NCBI GenBank assembly: GCA_961205875.1
Contig: OY540809.1
Coordinates: 29,462,267-29,526,266 of the forward strand
Direction: 5' to 3'
From: Sialis fuliginosa
Taxonomy: Eukaryota > Arthropoda > Insecta > Megaloptera > Sialidae
DNA: 64,000 nucleotides
Numbering within the stretch: position 1 is the first letter of the stretch; each line of letters begins with the position of its first letter. Shown piece after piece: positions 58,075 through 64,000 of the stretch. A model generated the notes under the pieces. That model ran no database searches and was not told the origin of the DNA. It was given only the letters and a program-made list of their open reading frames with translations. The position numbers and the translations under genes were made by a program.

Positions 58075-58510
58075 TTACTGCATGCCTTTACTGAACCATA
58101 ATCTCTAGACATTTAACTGTAAAACAGCTTAATTTGATGTCAATCGGCCAATGGGTGTCAAAATGGTGGACATTTAAATTAATTTTTAGTGTAATCTATT
58201 TATTAATTATTAGCATAGCATCTGCTTGACATTTTTTCAAATTTTACGATTCTTTATTTTATAACTTTTGTGTCGTAGTACTTATCATTTTATAATTATT
58301 AACAAGTGGTGCCCATTATTGGTTTTACTTTATCCATTACTGGAGAAAAAAATAAACAAAATTTTGGTAATCAAATTGATTTAATAAAGAGGTACTTGTT
58401 TTATTAGTACTTAACATGAGTTGATGAGAATTACAAAAGAGAAGCCCGCCAATCCCAAAAAACAGTATACCATGCTCTTAAAGGGGTCAAGACAGTGCTA
58501 GTACTTTATT
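57980..58510. repeat. Dispersed repeat, copy 2 (partner 15925-16440)
   Basis: GTGGCTTCAGTCTCGGATGA through ATTAGAAATATTTGTTGATA and GAGAAGCCCGCCAATCCC follows the same order as copy 1. Confidence 0.55.
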
Positions 58511-58554
58511 TCAAAATACGTTTGTTCTTTACATTACAATCGGTCACGTGTAGA

Positions 58555-58587
58555 AGACGAGACTAGCCAACCTCTAGTCTCGTCTTG
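58555..58587. repeat. Short GC-containing hairpin
   Basis: AAGACGAGACTAG, a seven-base loop (CCAACCT), then CTAGTCTCGTCTT. Perfect 13-bp stem. Not followed by a gene. Confidence 0.6.
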
Positions 58588-58599
58588 TTTAGTTAGCAG

Positions 58600-59428
58600 C
58601 CCTATAATCCGATTTAAAAACCACATAGCAAGAACCCAGAAGGCAACAACATTTAGAAAATAATAAATAATTCAAATATTTTAATTAAATATTATTTTTA
58701 ACAGTTGATATATAGATTAATTAATGATATTTTTTTATAAACCTTGGCTACACAAAATTGTCATTTGTCATCAGTACTATTTTCCATCTAAATCATGTCG
58801 AAGAAAGAATTTATGGTGTAATAGTAAATAATGTAATTAATTAATTATTCATCTGATTAAATCTTCTTTAAGAAAAACTTTTCCAATATTTGTAATAATG
58901 TCCTTAGAAAATATTCCATAAACCTAATATTTTTAATAATAATAAATGATAAGATTATGATGCAATTATAATGGACTTTGAATAGGAAATGGCCATTTCA
59001 CCGTTTTGTAATTAATTTATACATAGATTAAAGTTTTCACTTTTTGTATCAGCTAAATAAACATTGAATTTTGTAAATTATGATCCATCATGATGTTTTT
59101 ACTTTAATAAAATATTTATTTTCGAATATGTAAATAAGAAATGTTGTTTTTGTAGTTATTTGAATTTTATTTTCCACGGTTTTGAAGGGTAACAATGTAT
59201 TATACTTGAAAAAAGTAGTTTTATTATTTTTATAATGCAATATAATTTTTAAATTACTTGTTATACATAACATTAATAAATAATTTTAAAGTATTTAACT
59301 AAAAATAAATACATGCTTAAAAGTTATGAATTAAGAGTTTTTCATATTTAGGTATTATATATGAAGTTAATTCAATTATTAAAAAAACTTAAGTAATACT
59401 AAAAGTATAAAAACTACGATTTTTTTTA
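58600..59428. other. No recognisable gene
   Basis: Strongly AT-rich; no terminal repeats or credible ORF. Confidence 0.35.
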
Positions 59429-59437
59429 CGTCACCTA

Positions 59438-59960
59438 CAAGGTATATAAAGACAAGGTAGTCTCAACAATTCCTTGACCTATCAGCGTTGGCGCGGGAAT
59501 TGACGTCACCTGGGGGATCTATTCAAATGTCATAAATTTTTAATAGAATATTAATTACAAAAAATTATTTTATTTATTCTTGTTTTCGTATTTTTTGATA
59601 TTTTAACAACACATACAATCAAATAAGTACAAATTCGACATAGCAAAATCATAAAGTGCTGTCAGAATCATATAACGTATTGCCAACTTAAGAATAGTAA
59701 AAATGATGCTTCCCGAATTGACCAAATTGTCTTTGACAGCTTTTTTATGATTTTACAATGTCGAATTTGTACTTATTTGATTGTATGTGTTGTTAAAATA
59801 TCAAAAAATACGAAAACAAGAATAAATAAAGGAATTTTTGTAATTAATATTCTATTAAAAATTTATGACATTTGAATAGATCCCCCCGGTGACGTCAATT
59901 CCCGCGCCAACGCTGATTGGTCAAGGAATTGTTGAGACTACCTTGTCTTTATATACCTTG
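59438..59960. mobile_element. Mutator-like foldback element (9-bp duplication)
   Basis: CAAGGTATATAAAGACAAGG at the left, CCTTGTCTTTATATACCTTG at the right, with direct flanks CGTCACCTA at 59429-59437 and 59961-59969. Arms of about 210 bp. Each arm contains a TATATAAAG box, GTGACGTCA-like (CRE) sequence and GCGCGGGAATT. The loop of about 90 bp is unrelated sequence. Long arms with a 9-bp duplication suggest the Mutator superfamily. 523 bp, no transposase. Confidence 0.75.
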
Positions 59961-60242
59961 CGTCACCTAGACCTCACTGTATTCTGGGAAAACACGACAC
60001 AAATCGAAATAGTTACGACGCAAATACAGAATTTTAAATGTTTAATTTTTATTGTTTTATTACATGCATAATTTATATTAATCGATCGATAAATATAATA
60101 TAATAGTTATAATACTTCAATACTTTTAGATAACCTGTATCTACAATACGTGCGCAATAACTCATATTTACTATATTTTCTATCTTCTCATACTATATCT
60201 GAGTTAGATTGTAGTAGATTTTTCCAAAATTGTAAATAATAT

Positions 60243-60712
60243 CAGCGGCGGATTTACGTTAAGTGCCGCCCTGGGCAAAAATATATTGCCGTCCCTCTAC
60301 CAAGGGAAAATATAACCTATTTTCTTCAACAATCGCATATTTTAAATATCCGATTGTTGAATTAAACAAATATGGGCGGATGTAGTTAATGTGTTGGTAC
60401 ACACTGGTACAGATGGCAGCAAGTTGATCCGGTCGTTCAGAACGAAAATCGTGCACTAATTCGAAATCAGTAGTTCAATTGATAGAGGCGAATATTGGAT
60501 ATTTGAAAAATGAGGACAATCGAAATCGTCAGAGAATTTTTACAAGATGTAGAAAAATCGTTTTGATAATCGGAGTAACTTTTAGTATTCCTTTTTTTTA
60601 GAGTGTCGTGTATTAAACTAAAAAAAGTTGTATTCTCCCAGAATCTGCCACCCCCCAAAACTTTACCGCCCTGGGCAGTAACCCATGTTGCCCATGCCTA
60701 AATCCGCCGTAG
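60243..60712. mobile_element. Non-autonomous hAT element (AATAATAT duplication)
   Basis: CAGCGGCGGATTTA and TAAATCCGCCGTAG, with a perfect 8-bp AATAATAT at 60235-60242 and 60713-60720. Subterminal TGCCGCCCTGGGC and TACCGCCCTGGGCAG occur at the two ends. Two minus-strand ORFs inside are not recognised. Confidence 0.85.
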
Positions 60713-60907
60713 AATAATATTACCTATTTACCTTAGTATATAATTTATATGTATATCATCAATAGTATCGCGAAAGCCCCACTACCACGATAGAAAGGTG
60801 GGGTGAAATGAAATACTTTTTCGAGCCCCTTATTTGTTCCATTTACTGAATAAGAATACATTTTTCCTCCTTCTGAAACATTTAAAAATAATTTTACTAT
60901 TATGTTT

Positions 60908-61889
60908 AACAATGGGACCACCAGACCTTTGTCGCACCAATTTGATTTAAAAAATTTAGAGTTGTAGTATATAGTGGCATAGACAAACCTACACACCAAA
61001 CCGTTTGACGGAAAACTCATAAACAAACAAGAAAAAGAAAAGAACTTCCTCTGTAAATTCGCTTACACATACATACCTTGACTTCAACTAGATGGGTATA
61101 TATTAGGGTGTTTTTTTATATTTTTATTTTTTCGGTCTCGCAGGCCTATGTTTTAGCTTTGGATCAAAAGTTAATTGTCCTAAAATTTTAGACACATAGA
61201 TCAAACCTGTGGACGGCGCAAACCGAGTTTTTTTCCCATTTGATTAACATGGGAAAAATAACTTTTTTACTTACCCGTGAATATCTCGTTGAATTTTTTT
61301 TTTTTTTTAAATCTCAGGGGAATATTTTGTAGAGAATTAAGTGCTCAATTCATAAATCCAATAAATTTTAAGAAATGTTTGTTTAAAAATTGGATTTTAC
61401 TTTTTATGATAATGTTTAAACGAACATATCTTAAAAAATATTCGATCTACATATGAATTGAGCACTTGGGATCTTTTTTATGATAAATTTAATTCTCTAT
61501 AATATGCTGCTATAAGAAATTTAAATAAATACATTTTTCAACGAGATATTCACGCATAAGTAAAAAAGTAATTTTTCCCATGTTAATCAAATGGGAGAAA
61601 GACTCGGTTTGCGCCGTTCACATGTTTGATCTATGAGTCTGAAATTTTGGGACAATTAACTTTTGATCCAAAGCTAAAACATAGGCCTGTGGGACCGAAA
61701 AAAAATATATAAAAAACACCCTAGTTGTTTTTTTTTCAAATTTACAGAGGAATTTCATAATTTTTTCCTCATTTGTTTATGAGTTTTCTGTCAAACGGCT
61801 TGGTTTGTAGGTTTGTCTATGCCACTACTACAGCCCTAAATTTTTTATAACAAATTGGTGCGACAAGGGTCTAGTGGTCCCCTTGAAGG
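60908..61889. mobile_element. Outer foldback element interrupted at its loop
   Basis: The left arm 60908-61073 (GGGACCACCAGACCTTTGTC ... CATAGACAAACCTACA ... AAACTCATAAACAAA) is mirrored by 61735-61889 (TTTGTTTATGAGTTTTC ... TGTAGGTTTGTCTATG ... GTGCGACAAGGG). The second foldback, 61106-61721, occupies the space between. Confidence 0.7.
61106..61721. mobile_element. Inner foldback element (TA-flanked)
   Basis: GGGTGTTTTTTTATAT and its mirror ending CACCC, flanked by TA. Arms of about 200 bp: CAGGCCTATGTTTTAGCTTT / AAAGCTAAAACATAGGCCTG and GCGCAAACCGAGT / ACTCGGTTTGCGC. Confidence 0.8.
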
Positions 61890-61894
61890 ATCAT

Positions 61895-62520
61895 AAATTT
61901 GCTTATATAATAAAATATCGATTTAATTAATTAACCCCAAGCATAAGAGTGCATCAGCTTAATTTTACTGTTGATCCCTGTTATACCTGAATCTGATACT
62001 TGCTATTCAAGTATTTTTGAATGATTTATATCACATAATGATATAGACTGAGATAACTTTAGCATACAAAATGTGCAATGACAATAGTAGAATACAAATT
62101 TAACTTTAAATTGTTTGCATTTTACGAATATTGTACATATTTTCAATGCTATGTTTCAACTCCGAGCAAAATTTTGCTCTTTACCCAGCTCTCTGGACAC
62201 CACACCAATCTAACCTACATATGAGATGTTGCATGACGAATAATTAATAATTAATAAAATAAATACATATATTAATATTCATTATGTTTGTTTTACCAAC
62301 CTTACAATTTTTTTCCATAAAAAAAGATAATGTCATTGAAATATATTGATATAAAAATAATATCAAAGTTTTTTTGTATATACTTATTACTTATTACTTC
62401 TACAATTACAATAGCAAAACAGTTGTAGCCATATTGATTAATTCATATCATTTTACAACTGCAATTATCGAGTTGTCAGTCAGTATCATTATTATATAGA
62501 ACAATGTAGGAACAAAACTG
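61895..62520. other. No recognisable gene
   Basis: AT-rich; nothing supported. Confidence 0.35.
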
Positions 62521-62524
62521 TTAG

Positions 62525-62690
62525 ACATTCTCTCCATGGCCCTGCATTCTACCGCAGGCCCCCACGCCAGAACTTCTGGCGGGTCTCCTTCCGCTAGGAA
62601 ATAAATTTTAATTAATTTTACGGCTAAAAAGACTTAATGGCTCGCCGAGCAGGGCCCCTCCCGTTTGTGAGGACTATGTTGAAATTAAAT
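62525..62690. repeat. GC-richer dispersed repeat (partner 12630-12830)
   Basis: CCGCAGGCCCCCACGCCAGA ... GGGCCCCTCCCGTTTGTGAGG. Contains the inverted pair CCAGAACTTCTGG. Confidence 0.4.
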
Positions 62691-62828
62691 AAAACTACTA
62701 AGCAAAATCATTTAAAAATATCAAAAATTATCTTTGAAAAATACCCCTTAATTTTGTTATACAGTTCACATAACAGCAAATGTTTTTTTTATTTTATTAT
62801 TGTTATTAATTTTTAATTCGGTTTTTGT

Positions 62829-63148
62829 TCGGTATTATAAACGAACTAACAAAATTTGCTAGCTTACAAGCACCTTCAAATGAAGTACCAAATCTATCTA
62901 ACAGTTCCCTTGAAGTTTCATGAAGTTTTCACAAGTTTCACGCACGCGCAGTAATTAAGGTATTGAAATAGTAGTGATATTATTAAAATTATTTTGTACG
63001 GTCAGAGTCGCCAATTATGTTATAATAAATTGAAGTATCACTGCTCTAAATTCCATAACCAATCCATAGATAATATCACATAATTAATACCCTATTTGAA
63101 AGTGCTTGCAAGCTTGCAAATAAGTTAGCTTCTTTATAATACCGGACA
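62829..63148. mobile_element. CCGG-type foldback element, copy E
   Basis: TCGGTATTATAAACGAACTA ... GCTAGCTTACAAGC at the left and GCTTGCAAATAAGTTAGCTT ... ATAATACCGGACA at the right. The middle runs in the opposite orientation to copy B (TTTTGTACGGTCAGAGTCGCC). Confidence 0.75.
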
Positions 63149-63149
63149 T

Positions 63150-64000
63150 TTGCTAAACAAATGTGTCAGTGCAAATTAGGATTCTAAATTTTAAGAAACT
63201 TCTTAACTAAACAAAATAGGCAATATAATTTTTTTTCAATTCAATTCCGAATGTTTAAAAAAATATGTATACTTATTTTTACTTGTAAACTGAAATTGTG
63301 ATTTCAATGCTGGGAATTTCTTAGTCCTTTTTTTACTATTTTGACAATAACCGGTACTGTCAGTAGTAATAGTAAACATAAAAACTATTTCCGTTATCAC
63401 ATTTACAGATTGTTTGTATACGCACATTCAAAACATCGATATATGTATGTACCTACATAGATAGAAGTATTTGAGCAAATATAGAATATTTATTTTTCAC
63501 TTCGAGCCATGATGAAACTTTTGATTACAACAATAATTTCGACAAAAATACATTGACTTTTCAACTAGAATCCAATGACCATTGACTAAACATCATTTTA
63601 CGATACTAATCGTGAAGAAAATGGACAGTTTTCTTGATTTAGTAGGCTGCTACGACATTTGATGACACCAATTGTAAGGAAAATTGTCAACAGACAAAAG
63701 TCGCAGTGTGTGTTGCTAATACCATCTAATTTTACCATTATGATAATTCTGTAGCTATTTTTATAACAACGTAGGAGATAATTTGCATAGACTGCTCTTT
63801 GGCCTCGACCGCTAAGGCAGAGATTATCATTGGTGGCGATTTCGGGAAATAAAAGAGTGTTTCTGTTGACGAATGATTGAAATTCCAGTGAAGGCAGTAA
63901 CATAATTTCTGTTAAAATTGTGAAGTATTTTTTAACACACTTTTATTAGCTTGACCTGTAACTTCCTAACAGTGTAAACAAATCTTTAAACTCACTTTTC
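63150..64000. other. No recognisable gene at the right edge
   Basis: AT-rich. A 101-codon minus ORF (63598-63903) has no family resemblance I can name; its composition is less AT-biased than its surroundings, so an exon cannot be excluded. Confidence 0.3.

Noticed and set aside
57687..58112. 141-codon minus-strand ORF
   Set aside because: It joins part of a truncated CCGG foldback to a dispersed repeat; composition is AT-driven and no family is recognised.
63598..63903. 101-codon minus ORF at the right edge
   Set aside because: Less AT-biased than its surroundings, but without recognisable motifs or splice signals. Kept only as a note.
1..64000. CRISPR arrays, operons, Shine-Dalgarno sites, rRNA or intact tRNA genes
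   Set aside because: None seen. Repeats are inverted or dispersed rather than regularly spaced direct repeats, and the gene structure is eukaryotic.

Overview
The window looks like nuclear DNA of an insect. It is very AT-rich, has GT-AG introns and no operon-like gene packing, and it is crowded with insect-type DNA transposon remnants. I cannot name the order or species from sequence alone.

Only one host gene is clear: the 5' part of a cytochrome P450 gene (CYP2 clan) on the minus strand. Exon 1 (5040-5142) encodes the membrane anchor and the start of the Pro-rich hinge. Exon 2 (2707-2958) and exon 3 (1344-1599) join in frame and carry the early P450 fold up to the residues before helix E/F. 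The remaining exons, including the haem-binding Cys, lie beyond the left edge. A TATA box and an initiator sit just upstream of the ATG. A second, weaker minus-strand gene start (signal-peptide-like first exon, 18163-18226, with a consensus donor and a TATA box) is proposed, but its downstream exons were not found.

Most of the rest is mobile-element debris. There are at least ten hAT-type non-autonomous elements with 8-bp target-site duplications readable directly from the sequence (8736, 13892, 16511, 22102, 33612, 33888, 37218, 45097, 51433, 60243). Three of them keep only the hAT C-terminal coding end. There is also an internally deleted mariner (29580-31509), a pogo/Tigger-like element with a broken zinc-finger tail (40647-41529), a pogo-like MITE (41628), Harbinger-like MITEs with TTA duplications (685, 27519) and a Mutator-like foldback with a 9-bp duplication (59438-59960).

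The most striking class is long foldback (near-palindromic) elements flanked by TA: 3218-4266, 19631-21233, 35876-36825, 42664-43497 and 61106-61721. The largest is a compound palindrome of about 5.4 kb (about 44599-50010). Its arms enclose pieces of a protein-coding gene from a family I recognise only as uncharacterised (motifs KLHFLH.HLD and SDEQGERFHQ). These pieces are broken, permuted and partly duplicated head-to-head.

The elements are nested in readable order: a MITE inside the mariner, hAT copies inside foldbacks, and a foldback inside a foldback. One locus pair (540-890 versus 14920-15080) preserves the same repeat with and without a MITE. Several stretches, mostly 0.5-1.5 kb, show nothing recognisable. 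No tRNA, rRNA, CRISPR or prokaryotic feature was found.
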